Shown here: positions 32,924 to 41,321 of the stretch, one piece after another
How positions within the stretch are numbered: the first letter of the stretch is position 1
Layout of the letters: each line of letters starts with the position of its first letter
Source of the DNA: Sphingomonas sp. LY54
GTDB lineage: Bacteria > Pseudomonadota > Alphaproteobacteria > Sphingomonadales > Sphingomonadaceae
Reading direction: 5' to 3'
NCBI RefSeq assembly: GCF_035594035.1
Contig: NZ_CP141588.1
Coordinates: forward strand, 2,448,501 to 2,512,500
Length of the DNA: 64,000 bases
The notes under the pieces: model-generated
Databases searched by the model: none
What the model saw: the letters and a program-made list of their open reading frames with translations, nothing else
Told to the model about the DNA's origin: nothing
Position numbers and translations under genes: made by a program

Positions 32924-34066
32924 ATGCCCCTCGATCCCGAGACTTCCGACGCGCTGATCGAGACCGTGCAGCGCTATGTCGCCGAGCGGCTTCGGCCGCT
33001 CGAGGCCCAGGTCGAGGAAGCGGATGCCATTCCCGACGCGGTCGTAGCCGAGATGCGCGAGATGGGGCTGTTCGGCCTGTCGATCCCGGAGGAATATGGC
33101 GGGCTCGGCCTGACCATGGCCGAAGAAGTGCGGATCGCGCTCGAATTCGGGCGGACGACACCGGCCTTCCGCTCGGTGTTCGGCACCAATGTCGGCATCG
33201 GCAGCCAGGGCCTGGTGATGGCCGGCAACGACGCGCAGAAGGCGGCATGGCTGCCCCGGATCGCGAGCGGCGAGATCGTCACCAGCTTCGCGCTGACCGA
33301 GCCGGGCGCCGGCTCCGACAGCGCCGCGGTCCAGACCAGGGCGGTGCGCGACGGTGACGTCTATCGCCTCTCGGGCTCGAAGCGCTTCATCACCAATGCC
33401 GACAAGGCCTCCCTGTTCACGGTCATGGCGCGGACCGGCGGGCCTGGCGCGAACGGCGTCTCGGCCTTCCTGGTGCCGGCCGACCTGCCGGGGCTGAGCA
33501 TCGGGGCTCCGGAAAAGAAGATGGGCCAGCAGGGCGCCCATGTCTGCGATGTCCATTTCGACGACGTGCCCGTTCCCGTCGCCAACCGGCTCGGCGCGGA
33601 AGGCGAGGGCTTCAAGGTGGCGATGCGCGTGCTCGACCGCGGCCGGCTGCACATCGCCGCGGTCTGCGTCGGCATTGCCGAGCGGCTGATCGCCGACGCG
33701 GTCGCCTACGCCGCCGAGCGCCACCAGTTCGGCAAGCCGATAGCCGAGTTCCAGCTGATCCAGGCGCTGATCGCCGACAGCAAGACCGAGACGCTGGCGG
33801 CGCGGGCGCTGATGCTGGAGGTCGCGGCGCAGAAGGACAGAGGCGAGGCGATCACGATGGAGGCGGCGGCCGCCAAATATTTCGCGAGCGAGACCGTCGG
33901 CCGCGTTGCCGACCGCGCCGTCCAGATTTTCGGCGGCGCCGGCTATATCGCCGATTACGGCATCGAACGGCTCTATCGCGACGTCCGCCTGTTCCGGATC
34001 TACGAAGGCACCAGCCAGGTCCAGCAACTCGTCATTGCACGCGAGACGATGAAAAGGGGCGGGTGA
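32924..34066 (+). CDS. acyl-CoA dehydrogenase
   Basis: 380 residues, a canonical stand-alone enzyme. Flavin site TSFALTEPGAGSDSAAVQTR, RFITNADKASLFTVMART, the dimer/FAD segment QIFGGAGYIADYGIERLYRD, and catalytic Glu in FRIYEGTSQVQQLVIARE. It is most like short/medium-chain or isovaleryl-type dehydrogenases. It lies at the end of the + strand run of monooxygenase and dehydrogenase genes. GGAGGAAGAGGAG upstream gives a strong ribosome binding site. Confidence 0.95.
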   Translation: MPLDPETSDALIETVQRYVAERLRPLEAQVEEADAIPDAVVAEMREMGLFGLSIPEEYGGLGLTMAEEVRIALEFGRTTPAFRSVFGTNVGIGSQGLVMAGNDAQKAAWLPRIASGEIVTSFALTEPGAGSDSAAVQTRAVRDGDVYRLSGSKRFITNADKASLFTVMARTGGPGANGVSAFLVPADLPGLSIGAPEKKMGQQGAHVCDVHFDDVPVPVANRLGAEGEGFKVAMRVLDRGRLHIAAVCVGIAERLIADAVAYAAERHQFGKPIAEFQLIQALIADSKTETLAARALMLEVAAQKDRGEAITMEAAAAKYFASETVGRVADRAVQIFGGAGYIADYGIERLYRDVRLFRIYEGTSQVQQLVIARETMKRGG

Positions 34067-34075
34067 GTTCGCAAG

Positions 34076-34161
34076 CGTCATCCCGGCGAAGGCCGGGATC
34101 CCAGCAAGAATAGTCACCGTGCCTTTTCCATCCTGAGATCCCGACCTTCGCCGGGATGACG
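34076..34161. repeat. palindromic intergenic repeat, CCCCGG/GTCAT family
   Basis: CGTCATCCCGGCGAAGGCCG at the left, CCGACCTTCGCCGGGATGAC at the right; both halves are hairpins and the ends pair. It directly follows the last acyl-CoA dehydrogenase and is itself followed by a unit of a different family. Confidence 0.78.
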
Positions 34162-34190
34162 GGCGGGGCATGATCCGTTCCCACCTCTCC

Positions 34191-34265
34191 GTCATTGCGA
34201 GCGCAGCGAAGCAATCCAGGACGGTGCCGCTGGATTGCTTCGTCGCTTACGCTCCTCGCAATGAC
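34191..34265. repeat. palindromic intergenic repeat, GTCATTGCGAG family, copy 1
   Basis: GTCATTGCGAGCGCAGCGAA and its near-complement ending CTCCTCGCAATGAC enclose GCAATCCAG/CTGGATTGC. This is the widespread GTCATTGCGAGG-type element; a second copy is at 44982-45061. It covers the end of the convergent gap before the thioesterase gene. Confidence 0.8.
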
Positions 34266-34267
34266 GG

Positions 34268-34654
34268 TTAGTGCCGCCGCAGCAGTAGGTTCATCTTGGC
34301 GGCCGCGATCGGCTTGGTGCGGTCCTGCTGCCAGGCGTGGGCCTCGACATTGGCGACGCGCTTGCCGAGGCGGGTGATCACGGCCGCGGCAAAAGTGTCG
34401 TGGTCGGTGCCGCCGCGCATGAAATCGACGGTGACGTTGATCGGCTTCACGCTGACCCCCTCGGCCGAACCCAGCGCCTCGAAGAGCGTGCCGAGCGCGG
34501 CGAATTCGAGCAGACCGGCGATCGCGCCGCCGTGGAGATAGCCGGGGCGGCCGACCACGCTTTCGCCGAACGGCATCAACCACAGCAATTCGCCGTCCTC
34601 GGCGCGGATGGTGCTGAGGCCGAGAAGCTGGGCGTAGGGCGGAAGCGTGTCCAT
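34268..34654 (-). CDS. PaaI-type hotdog-fold thioesterase
   Basis: 128 residues, a single hotdog domain. The active-site helix is HGGAIAGLLEFAALGTLFEA following the GRPGYLHGG turn; VKPINVTVDFMRGGTDHDTF is the central strand pair. PaaI-type enzymes hydrolyse acyl-CoA thioesters. It is the last gene of a minus-strand run that starts with the membrane-reductase fusion and is 9 bases after the TIGR04282 gene, although by function it could also serve the acyl-CoA block to its left. Confidence 0.9.
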   Translation of the reverse strand: MDTLPPYAQLLGLSTIRAEDGELLWLMPFGESVVGRPGYLHGGAIAGLLEFAALGTLFEALGSAEGVSVKPINVTVDFMRGGTDHDTFAAAVITRLGKRVANVEAHAWQQDRTKPIAAAKMNLLLRRH

Positions 34655-34663
34655 CGCCGCCGA

Positions 34664-35266
34664 CTAGCCGACCGACGCTTTGGGTGGAAGCAGATAGGGC
34701 GGCAGGTGGGCGAGATCGGCCGGCTCGTCGATGTCGCGCAGCGTCTCGCCGATGTGGAGCGACCAGCCGAGCGCGGCGATGCGGGCGATCGTCTCGCCGG
34801 CGACGGTGCCGGTGCTCCAGGGCATGGCGGCGAAGAGCGAGCGATCGAGCCTGTTCAGTCCCAGCAGCGCGTAGCCGCCATCGGCCGCCGGATGGAGCAC
34901 GGCGTCATGGTCGCGCAGCCGTTGCGCGGCGTGGCGGAGCCGGTGGCGGTCGAGAGCGGGGCAATCGGTGCCGATCAGGAGCAGCGGCGGCCCGGCGCGC
35001 TGCGCCGCCCGCCACAGCCGGTCGCCGAGATCGCCTTCGCCCTGGTCGGTAACCTCGACGCCCTCGGGGAGGTCGCCGGCCCATTCAGGGTGGCGGGCCA
35101 GGCAGAGCTCGACGGGGCCGATGCCGGCGGCGAGCGCCTCGCGACAAGTGGCGTGGAGCATCGCGGCGGCGAGATCGGCCGCGCCTTCCGCGCCCAGCGC
35201 CGGGATGAGCCGCGTCTTCACCCGGCCTGCTACCGGGGCCTTGGCGAAGATGACGATCCGGGTCAC
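34664..35266 (-). CDS. TIGR04282/DUF2064 glycosyltransferase-like protein
   Basis: 200 residues with a nucleotide-sugar transferase fold: IVIFAKAPVAGRVKTRLIPALG at the N-terminus is the nucleotide-binding opening, LLLIGTDCPAL carries the metal-binding Asp, and HPAADGGYALLGLNR is the family signature. The family is named after its place in arsenosugar gene clusters. It starts with GTG overlapping the stop of the upstream fusion gene by 4 bases. A partner of family TIGR04283 is encoded 3 kb away on the other strand. Confidence 0.88.
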   Translation of the reverse strand: MTRIVIFAKAPVAGRVKTRLIPALGAEGAADLAAAMLHATCREALAAGIGPVELCLARHPEWAGDLPEGVEVTDQGEGDLGDRLWRAAQRAGPPLLLIGTDCPALDRHRLRHAAQRLRDHDAVLHPAADGGYALLGLNRLDRSLFAAMPWSTGTVAGETIARIAALGWSLHIGETLRDIDEPADLAHLPPYLLPPKASVG

Positions 35267-37395
35267 CCGCGCCGCCAGCGGTGGTAGCGCTCGGCCCAGC
35301 GCAGCAGGCGCTCGGGCTTATGCGCCTTCTTCCATTCGCCGGCCGCATATTTCGCCGATTCCGCCATGGTCGGGTAAGCGTGGATCGTGCCGAGGATCTT
35401 GTTGAGCCCGATGCGGTGCTTCATCGCCAGCACATATTCGGCGAGCAGTTCGCCGGCATTGGCTGCGACAATCGTGGCGCCGAGGATGCGGTCCTTGCCG
35501 GGCGCGACCAGCAGTTTGACGAAGCCGCGATTGGCGCCTTCGGTCAACGCGCGGTCGAGATGGCCAAGATCGTAGCGGATGACTTCGTAGGCTAGGCCCG
35601 CTTCCCGTGCCGAAATCTCGTTATGGCCGACATGCGCGACCTCGGGATCTGTATAGGTGACCCAGGGCAGCACCGAATAATCGGTGCGGAATTTGCGGAC
35701 CCCGCCGAACAGGGCATTGACCGCGGCATACCAGGCCTGGTGGGCCGCGAAGTGGGTGAACTGGTACGGCCCGGCGACGTCGCCGGCCGCGAAGATGTTG
35801 GGGTAGAGCGTCTCGAGATAGTCATTGGTGGCGACCGTGCGGCCGGTCTCGATGCCGAGCTCTTCGAGGCCGTAGCCGGCGAGCCGGGCCTTGCGGCCGA
35901 CGGCGACGATCAGCGCGTTGAACGGGATTGTCGTGCCTTCCGAGGACGCGACCAGCGTCCCGTCGCGAACCTCCGAAACATCGAAATCGGTGCGGATGTC
36001 GACGCCTTCTTCCGCCAGCGTCTCGGCGACGAACGCCGCGACCTCCTCGTCCTCCTTCGGAAGGATGCGCGCGCCTTTCTGGACCAGGGTCACATGAGCC
36101 CCGAGCCGCGCCAGCGCCTGGGCGAGCTCGACGCCGATCGGTCCGCCGCCCAGGATCGCCACCCGTTCCGGCATCGTCTCGCGATGCGCGAAGGCCTCCC
36201 ACATCGTGTCGCTGGTGAGATAGCCGCTTTCGGCGAGGCCCGGAATTTCGGGAATGGCCGGCGCGCCGCCGGTGGCGATGACGATCGCGCGCGCGGTCAG
36301 CCGTTCGGCGCCGTCTATCTCGACCGTCCAGGGATCGAGGATGCGGGCATAGCCCATGCGCACATCGACGCCGAGCGCCGTGTAGCGCTCGATGCTGTCG
36401 GCCGGCGCGATGGCCGCGATGATCGTGCGGATCCGTTGCATCACGGCGGGAAAGTCGTCCGCAGGCTCGCGCGCCCCGAGCCCGTAGAAATCGGCGTTGC
36501 GGATTTCGTGGGCGAGCCGGGCGCTGCGGATCAGCGCCTTCGAGGGCACGCAGCCGGTGTTGAGGCAGTCGCCACCCATGCGGTTGGCCTCGATCAGGGT
36601 GACCTTCGCCCGCACCGTGGCGGCGATATAGCTGGTGACCAGTCCGCCGGCGCCGGCGCCGATTACGATCAGGTTGCGGTCAAAACGCTTCGGGCGGCGC
36701 CACCCCTTGTAGATGCGCCGCCGCCGCAGCCGACCGACCACGAATTTGGCGAGCAGGGGGAATAGCCCGAGCAGCGCGAACGAGCCGATCAAGGCGGGGG
36801 AGAGGATGTCGCCTGTGGTCTCGATCCGCGCGATCTGGGTGCCGGCGTTCACATAGACGATCGTTCCCGGCAGCATGCCGATCCAGCTCGCCAGCGCGTA
36901 GGGCGCGAGCCGCATCGCCGTCAGCCCCATCGCCAGATTGACCAGGAAGAAGGGGAATACGGGGATCAGCCGCAGGCTGAGCAGGTAGAAGGCGCCGTCG
37001 CGGCGGATGCCTTCGTCGATCGCCGCGATGCGCTTCCCGAACCGCGCCGCCACCCAGTCGCGCAACAGATAGCGCGACGACAGGAAGGCGAGGCAGGCGC
37101 CGAGCGTCGAGGCGACCGAGACGACCGCCGTGCCGGCCCACAGGCCGAAGATCGCCCCCGCCGCCAGGGTCAGGATCGCGGCGCCGGGCAGCGACAAAGC
37201 GGTCGCGGCGACATAGATCAGGAAGAAGCCCCCGATCGCGAACCACGGCCGTTCGCGCAGCAAAGCGGCCAGGTCCGCTTGCCGCGCCTTCAGCATGTCG
37301 AGGGTCAGATAGCGGTCGAGGTCGAGCAGGAAGAAAGCGGCGATCGCCGCGGCGACGACCAGGAGGAGGAGAATCTTGCCGGAGCTGCCCTTCAT
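35263..37395 (-). CDS. fusion of a DedA/TVP38-type membrane domain and a flavin disulfide reductase
   Basis: 710 residues. Residues 1-225 are a VTT (TVP38/DedA) membrane domain with about five helices (SLPGAAILTLAAGAIFGLWA, RLIPVFPFFLVNLAMGLTAM). About 238-710 form a pyridine-nucleotide disulfide oxidoreductase: FAD site LIVIGAGAGGLVTSYIAATV, redox pair GGDCLNTGCVPSKAL, NAD(P) site VAILGGGPIGVELAQAL and NIFAAGDVAGPYQFTH. In the C-terminal base motif the usual HxHPT of lipoamide dehydrogenases is HAYPT, so the catalytic His is a Tyr. It probably reduces an unknown disulfide or metal(loid) substrate at the membrane. It heads a minus-strand operon with TIGR04282 and thioesterase genes and is divergent from a radical SAM gene. 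Confidence 0.92.
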   Translation of the reverse strand: MKGSSGKILLLLVVAAAIAAFFLLDLDRYLTLDMLKARQADLAALLRERPWFAIGGFFLIYVAATALSLPGAAILTLAAGAIFGLWAGTAVVSVASTLGACLAFLSSRYLLRDWVAARFGKRIAAIDEGIRRDGAFYLLSLRLIPVFPFFLVNLAMGLTAMRLAPYALASWIGMLPGTIVYVNAGTQIARIETTGDILSPALIGSFALLGLFPLLAKFVVGRLRRRRIYKGWRRPKRFDRNLIVIGAGAGGLVTSYIAATVRAKVTLIEANRMGGDCLNTGCVPSKALIRSARLAHEIRNADFYGLGAREPADDFPAVMQRIRTIIAAIAPADSIERYTALGVDVRMGYARILDPWTVEIDGAERLTARAIVIATGGAPAIPEIPGLAESGYLTSDTMWEAFAHRETMPERVAILGGGPIGVELAQALARLGAHVTLVQKGARILPKEDEEVAAFVAETLAEEGVDIRTDFDVSEVRDGTLVASSEGTTIPFNALIVAVGRKARLAGYGLEELGIETGRTVATNDYLETLYPNIFAAGDVAGPYQFTHFAAHQAWYAAVNALFGGVRKFRTDYSVLPWVTYTDPEVAHVGHNEISAREAGLAYEVIRYDLGHLDRALTEGANRGFVKLLVAPGKDRILGATIVAANAGELLAEYVLAMKHRIGLNKILGTIHAYPTMAESAKYAAGEWKKAHKPERLLRWAERYHRWRRG

Positions 37396-37447
37396 CGTCC
37401 GCCTTTCCCGTCCTGACTAACCGAGCCGGAGCAGAGGGGAAAGGCGC

Positions 37448-38467
37448 GTGATGCTGGCGGGCCGCGGCGTCGTGGCTTATGATGCGCGGCGAGGGAGAGA
37501 CCCTATCGCCACCGCCTTGTTCCCCGTGCGCTCGCCTTTCGCCGATCCGGCGGCGCGGCCGCTCGATCCGGCCAAGTTCCGTGACCCGATGATCACGGCC
37601 AAGGGCAAGCCGCGGGCGTCGGTGACGCTCGAGCGGCTCGATACGCTCTGGATCAACACCGGCACGCTCTGCAACCTGGCGTGCCAGACCTGCTATATCG
37701 AAAGCTCCCCGACCAACGACGCGCTTGTCTATCTGAGCCTTGCCGAAGCCGAGGCCTATTTCGAGGAAGCGGCGGCGATCGGCGTGCGCGAGATCGGCTT
37801 CACCGGCGGCGAGCCCTTCATGAACCGCGACATGGTGGCGATGCTGCGCGCTGCGCTCGGCCGCGGCTTCGAGGTGCTGGTGCTGACCAATGCGATGCGG
37901 CCGATGCGCCGGTTCGAGGACGCGCTGAAGGCGGTCGTGCTGGAGCATGGAGACCGGCTGACGATGCGGGTCAGCCTCGATCATCACAGCCGCGCCGTCC
38001 ACGAGGCGGAGCGCGGGACGGGGACGTGGGACAAGGCGGTGGGCGGCCTGCAATGGCTGTCGGACGACGGCTTCCGGCTGGCCGTCGCCGGGCGGCTGCT
38101 CGCCGGCGAAAGCGAGGCCGAGGCGCGCGCCGGCTATGCCGGTCTTTTCGCCGAGCTCGGCGTCCGCGTCGATGCGGGCCTCGTCCTCTTCCCCGAGATG
38201 GACGCGGCCGCCGACGTGCCGGAGATCAGCGAGGGCTGCTGGGACCTCCTCCATGTCGCGCCTTCGGCGATGATGTGCGCGTCCAGCCGGATGGTGGTGA
38301 AGGCTAAGGGCGCGGCGCGGCCGCACGTCGTCGCCTGCACCTTGCTCCCTTACGATCCGCGCTTCGCGCTCGGCGAGACGCTGGCCGAGGCGGACCGGCG
38401 GGTGATGCTCAACCACCCGCATTGCGCGCGTTTCTGCGTGCTCGGCGGAGCCAGTTGCTCGGTCTGA
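37448..38467 (+). CDS. radical SAM protein
   Basis: About 339 residues. The 4Fe-4S motif CxxxCxxC is in GTLCNLACQTCYIESSPTND (about residue 76), and the SAM-binding GGE follows as GFTGGEPFMNRDM. The C-terminus is Cys-rich (HCARFCVLGGASCSV), possibly for a second cluster. The motif differs from that of ArsS, which makes the adenosyl-arsenic bond. Start choice is uncertain: GTG at 37448 is used, with the conserved part beginning near residue 24. The stop overlaps the start of a TIGR04283 glycosyltransferase by one base. The reaction is unknown. Confidence 0.88.
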   Translation: MMLAGRGVVAYDARRGRDPIATALFPVRSPFADPAARPLDPAKFRDPMITAKGKPRASVTLERLDTLWINTGTLCNLACQTCYIESSPTNDALVYLSLAEAEAYFEEAAAIGVREIGFTGGEPFMNRDMVAMLRAALGRGFEVLVLTNAMRPMRRFEDALKAVVLEHGDRLTMRVSLDHHSRAVHEAERGTGTWDKAVGGLQWLSDDGFRLAVAGRLLAGESEAEARAGYAGLFAELGVRVDAGLVLFPEMDAAADVPEISEGCWDLLHVAPSAMMCASSRMVVKAKGAARPHVVACTLLPYDPRFALGETLAEADRRVMLNHPHCARFCVLGGASCSV

Positions 38468-39117
38468 TGCTGTCGATCGTTATCCCGACGCTAAACGCGG
38501 CCGCAAGCCTGCCGGCCGGCCTCGAACGCCTCGCCGGCGTCGATGAGATACTGGTCGTCGACGGCGGCTCGGGCGACGCCACCGTCGCAGTGGCGCGCGC
38601 GGCGGGAGCGCGGGTGATCGTGGCGCCGCGCGGGCGGGGGCCGCAGCTCCAGGCCGGCGGCGAAGCGGCGCGGGGCGACTGGCTGTTGTTCCTCCACGCC
38701 GACACCCTGCTTGGCGCCGGGTGGCGCGCGGCGGTGGAGGCGCACCAGGCGCAGCGGCCGCGCGGCGCGGCCTGCTTCCGCTTCAGGCTCGACGATCCGG
38801 CCTGGCAGGCGCGGCTGATCGAGCGCGGCGTGGCGGCGCGGGTGCGGCTGCTCGGTCTCCCTTATGGCGATCAGGGCCTGCTCGTGCCGCGGCTGCTCTA
38901 CGAAAGGGTCGGCGGCTTCCGGCCGCTGCCGCTGATGGAAGATGTCGATCTCGTGCGCCGGCTCGGGCGGGTGCGGGTGCTGGCCGCGGACGCCGTCACC
39001 GGCGCCGAGCGCTGGCGGCGCGACGGCTGGCTGCGCCGTTCGGCCACTAACCTTCTTTGCCTGTTGCTCTACCGATTGGGCGTGCCCGCCGAACGCGTGG
39101 CCCTGCTCTACCGCTGA
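38467..39117 (+). CDS. TIGR04283 family glycosyltransferase
   Basis: 216 residues, GT2 fold: MLSIVIPTLNAAASLPAGLE, the DxD-like VDGGSGDAT, RGRGPQLQAGGEAARGDWLL, and the acceptor loop LPYGDQGLLVPRLLYERVGG with the catalytic MEDVDLVRRL (ED). RGRGPQLQAG and PYGDQGL are the family hallmarks. The family is named from arsenosugar clusters. The start ATG shares one base with the TGA of the radical SAM gene, giving tight coupling. It is tail-to-tail with mtnP, overlapping it by 10 bases. Confidence 0.9.
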   Translation: MLSIVIPTLNAAASLPAGLERLAGVDEILVVDGGSGDATVAVARAAGARVIVAPRGRGPQLQAGGEAARGDWLLFLHADTLLGAGWRAAVEAHQAQRPRGAACFRFRLDDPAWQARLIERGVAARVRLLGLPYGDQGLLVPRLLYERVGGFRPLPLMEDVDLVRRLGRVRVLAADAVTGAERWRRDGWLRRSATNLLCLLLYRLGVPAERVALLYR

Positions 39118-39983
39118 GCGGCGAACACCCGGCCGCAAATCGCATCGAGCTTCGCCGCCATCGCCGGGTCGCGGGCGGATGGCGCGGTGATGAGCGCGCT
39201 GTCGAGATGGGTATCGATCGGCGAGGGCGTGCGCTTGGCCGGGAGGCTGGCGGCCAGTTCAGTGACGAGGCGTCTGGCGATGCCGGCATTGGCGCCGAGC
39301 TGCGCGATGATCGCCGAAACCTCCACCGCATCCTCGCCGGCGCGCCAGCAGTCATAATCGGTGACCATGCCGACCAAAGCGTAAGGCAGCTCCGCCTCGC
39401 GGGCGAGCTTGGCCTCGGGCATGGCGGTCATGCCGATCACATCGCAGCCCCAGAGGCGATACATCTCGCTCTCGGCGCGGGTCGAGAATTGCGGGCCTTC
39501 CATGGCAAGATAGGTGCCGCCCATCACCACCTCCGCACCCGCCGCATCGGCCGCCGCCGCTGCGAAATCGGACAGGCGCGGGCAGACCGGATCGGCCATC
39601 GAGACATGGGCGACCATGCCCGGCCCGAAGAAGCTCTTTTCGCGCGCGAAGGTGCGATCGACGAACTGGTCGACGATCACGAACCGCCCGGGCGCCAGCT
39701 CCTCGCGCAGCGATCCGATCGCCGAGATGGCGATGATATCGGTACAGCCCGCCCGCTTCAACGCGTCGATATTGGCGCGCGCATTGACGTCGGTCGGGGC
39801 CAGCCGGTGGCCGCGGCCATGACGGGGCAGGAAGACGAACTTCACGCCGTGGATGCGCCCCACCAGCAGGGCATCCGAGGGTGCGCCCCAGGGGGTATCC
39901 ACTTCGATCCATTGCGCATCTGCCAGCGCGTCGATGTCGTAGAGGCCGGAGCCGCCGATGATGCCGATCGTCCATTCGCTCAT
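39108..39983 (-). CDS. mtnP: S-methyl-5'-thioadenosine phosphorylase
   Basis: 291 residues, normal length. Phosphate-binding IGIIGGSGLYDID at the N-terminus, RHGRGHRLAPTDVNARANID, the substrate pocket AISAIGSLREELAPGRFVIV, EGPQFSTRAESEMYR, and VTDYDCW near the C-terminus are all MTAP signatures. It cleaves methylthioadenosine to adenine and methylthioribose-1-phosphate, and related enzymes accept 5'-deoxyadenosine, the by-product of radical SAM chemistry. It is convergent with the radical SAM-glycosyltransferase pair and followed upstream by glycerate kinase. Confidence 0.95.
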   Translation of the reverse strand: MSEWTIGIIGGSGLYDIDALADAQWIEVDTPWGAPSDALLVGRIHGVKFVFLPRHGRGHRLAPTDVNARANIDALKRAGCTDIIAISAIGSLREELAPGRFVIVDQFVDRTFAREKSFFGPGMVAHVSMADPVCPRLSDFAAAAADAAGAEVVMGGTYLAMEGPQFSTRAESEMYRLWGCDVIGMTAMPEAKLAREAELPYALVGMVTDYDCWRAGEDAVEVSAIIAQLGANAGIARRLVTELAASLPAKRTPSPIDTHLDSALITAPSARDPAMAAKLDAICGRVFAAQR

Positions 39984-40032
39984 CGCTCTCCCTTAGCAGC
40001 GGCGGCGGGTTTGGAAATGGGCGGCGCTCGGC

Positions 40033-41256
40033 TCAGGGATCGACCAGGATGATACGGATGTCGTTGACGTTGGTGCCGGTCGCGCCGGTCACGAGCGCGT
40101 CGCCAAGCGCCGCGAAGAATGGCCCCGAGCCATTGGTGTCGAGAGCCGCGACCGGATCCAGCCCGGCCGCGCGGGCCCGGCGCAGCGTCCCCGGATCGAC
40201 GAAGGCGCCAGCGGCGTCGGCGCTGCCGTCGATGCCGTCGATGCCGTCGCTGTCGGCGGCGAGCGCGGCGATTCCTTCGGTCCCGTCGAGGGCGAGAGCC
40301 AGAGCGAGCGCATATTCGCGATTGGGACCGCCGCTGCCGGGGCCGCGCACGGTCACGGTGAGCTCGCCGCCGGAGATGAAGGCGGTCCGGCGGCCCTCGC
40401 GGTGCGCGGCCAGCGCCAGAGCGGCGTGGACGCGGGCGACGTCGCGCGCCTCGCCGGCGGTTTCGGAAAGCTTGGGCGAATAGCCTCGGCTGACGGCCAG
40501 GGCGGCCGCAGCTTCCAGCGCATCGCGGCTCCGCGCCACGATGCGATAATCGGCGCGCCAGCGCTCGGTCTCGGCAGGCTTGACGCTCTCCGACCAGTGC
40601 GTGGCATGGAGGCCGTGCGCGGCGAGGATCGCCTGCGCCTCGGCGACCGTGCTCGCGTCGGCCGCGGTGGGGCCGGAGCCGATATCCTCCGGCCGGTCGC
40701 CGACCACGTCGGAGATTGCCAGCGTGACGAGCCGCGCCGGCTGGGCCGCAGCGCCGAGACGGCCACCCTTGATCGCCGAGAGGTGGCGGCGGACGCAGTT
40801 GATCTGCTCGATCGGAGTGCCCGAGCGAAGCAGGGCGAACGTGAGCCGTTTCTTCTCCTCGAGATCCAGGCCCTGGGCGGGCAGGCAGGCGAGGGCGGAA
40901 GCGCCGCCGCTCAGCAGGAAGAGCACGAGATCGTCGGGGCCCGCCCCTGCCGCCAGAGCGAGCAGTCGTTCGGCTGCGGCGATGCTGGCCTCGTCGGGAA
41001 CGGGATGGGCGGCCGTCAACAAGACGATGCGCTGCAAGAGTTCGTGTGTGCCGTGGGGCGCGACCGCGATGCCCGTCAGCGGCCCGGGCCAGGCCTTTTC
41101 CACCGCCTTCGCCATTGTCGCGGCCCCCTTGCCGACTGCCAGCAGGATCGTGCGGCGGGGGGGCGGCTCGGGCAGATATTGCGGCAGGACGCGGGCGGGA
41201 TGGCAGGCGGCGACGCCGGCGCGGAACATCGCCTCGAGAAGATCGCGCCGGTCCAT
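40033..41256 (-). CDS. glycerate 2-kinase (MOFRL family)
   Basis: 407 residues. The DUF4147 N-terminal domain (ILLAVGKGAATMAKAVEKAW, VLFLLSGGASALACLPAQGL) and the C-terminal MOFRL domain (AFISGGELTVTVRGPGSGGP with NREYALALAL, and AALAADSDGIDGIDGSADAA) are complete. It phosphorylates glycerate to 2-phosphoglycerate. The DSDGIDG core, a family feature, is expanded by one GID unit here. It is 49 bases upstream of mtnP on the same strand and divergent from a DUF2459 gene. Confidence 0.92.
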   Translation of the reverse strand: MDRRDLLEAMFRAGVAACHPARVLPQYLPEPPPRRTILLAVGKGAATMAKAVEKAWPGPLTGIAVAPHGTHELLQRIVLLTAAHPVPDEASIAAAERLLALAAGAGPDDLVLFLLSGGASALACLPAQGLDLEEKKRLTFALLRSGTPIEQINCVRRHLSAIKGGRLGAAAQPARLVTLAISDVVGDRPEDIGSGPTAADASTVAEAQAILAAHGLHATHWSESVKPAETERWRADYRIVARSRDALEAAAALAVSRGYSPKLSETAGEARDVARVHAALALAAHREGRRTAFISGGELTVTVRGPGSGGPNREYALALALALDGTEGIAALAADSDGIDGIDGSADAAGAFVDPGTLRRARAAGLDPVAALDTNGSGPFFAALGDALVTGATGTNVNDIRIILVDP

Positions 41257-41321
41257 CTTCGGACTGTGGCAGCTTGCGCCGGCCCTTCACAAGCCGCCTT
41301 CGCCGGCCCAGGCTAAGCCGC

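Noticed and set aside
40216..40256. Tandem GATGCCGTC units
   Set aside because: They encode an expanded Asp-Gly-Ile motif in the glycerate kinase active-site region; ordinary coding repeat.
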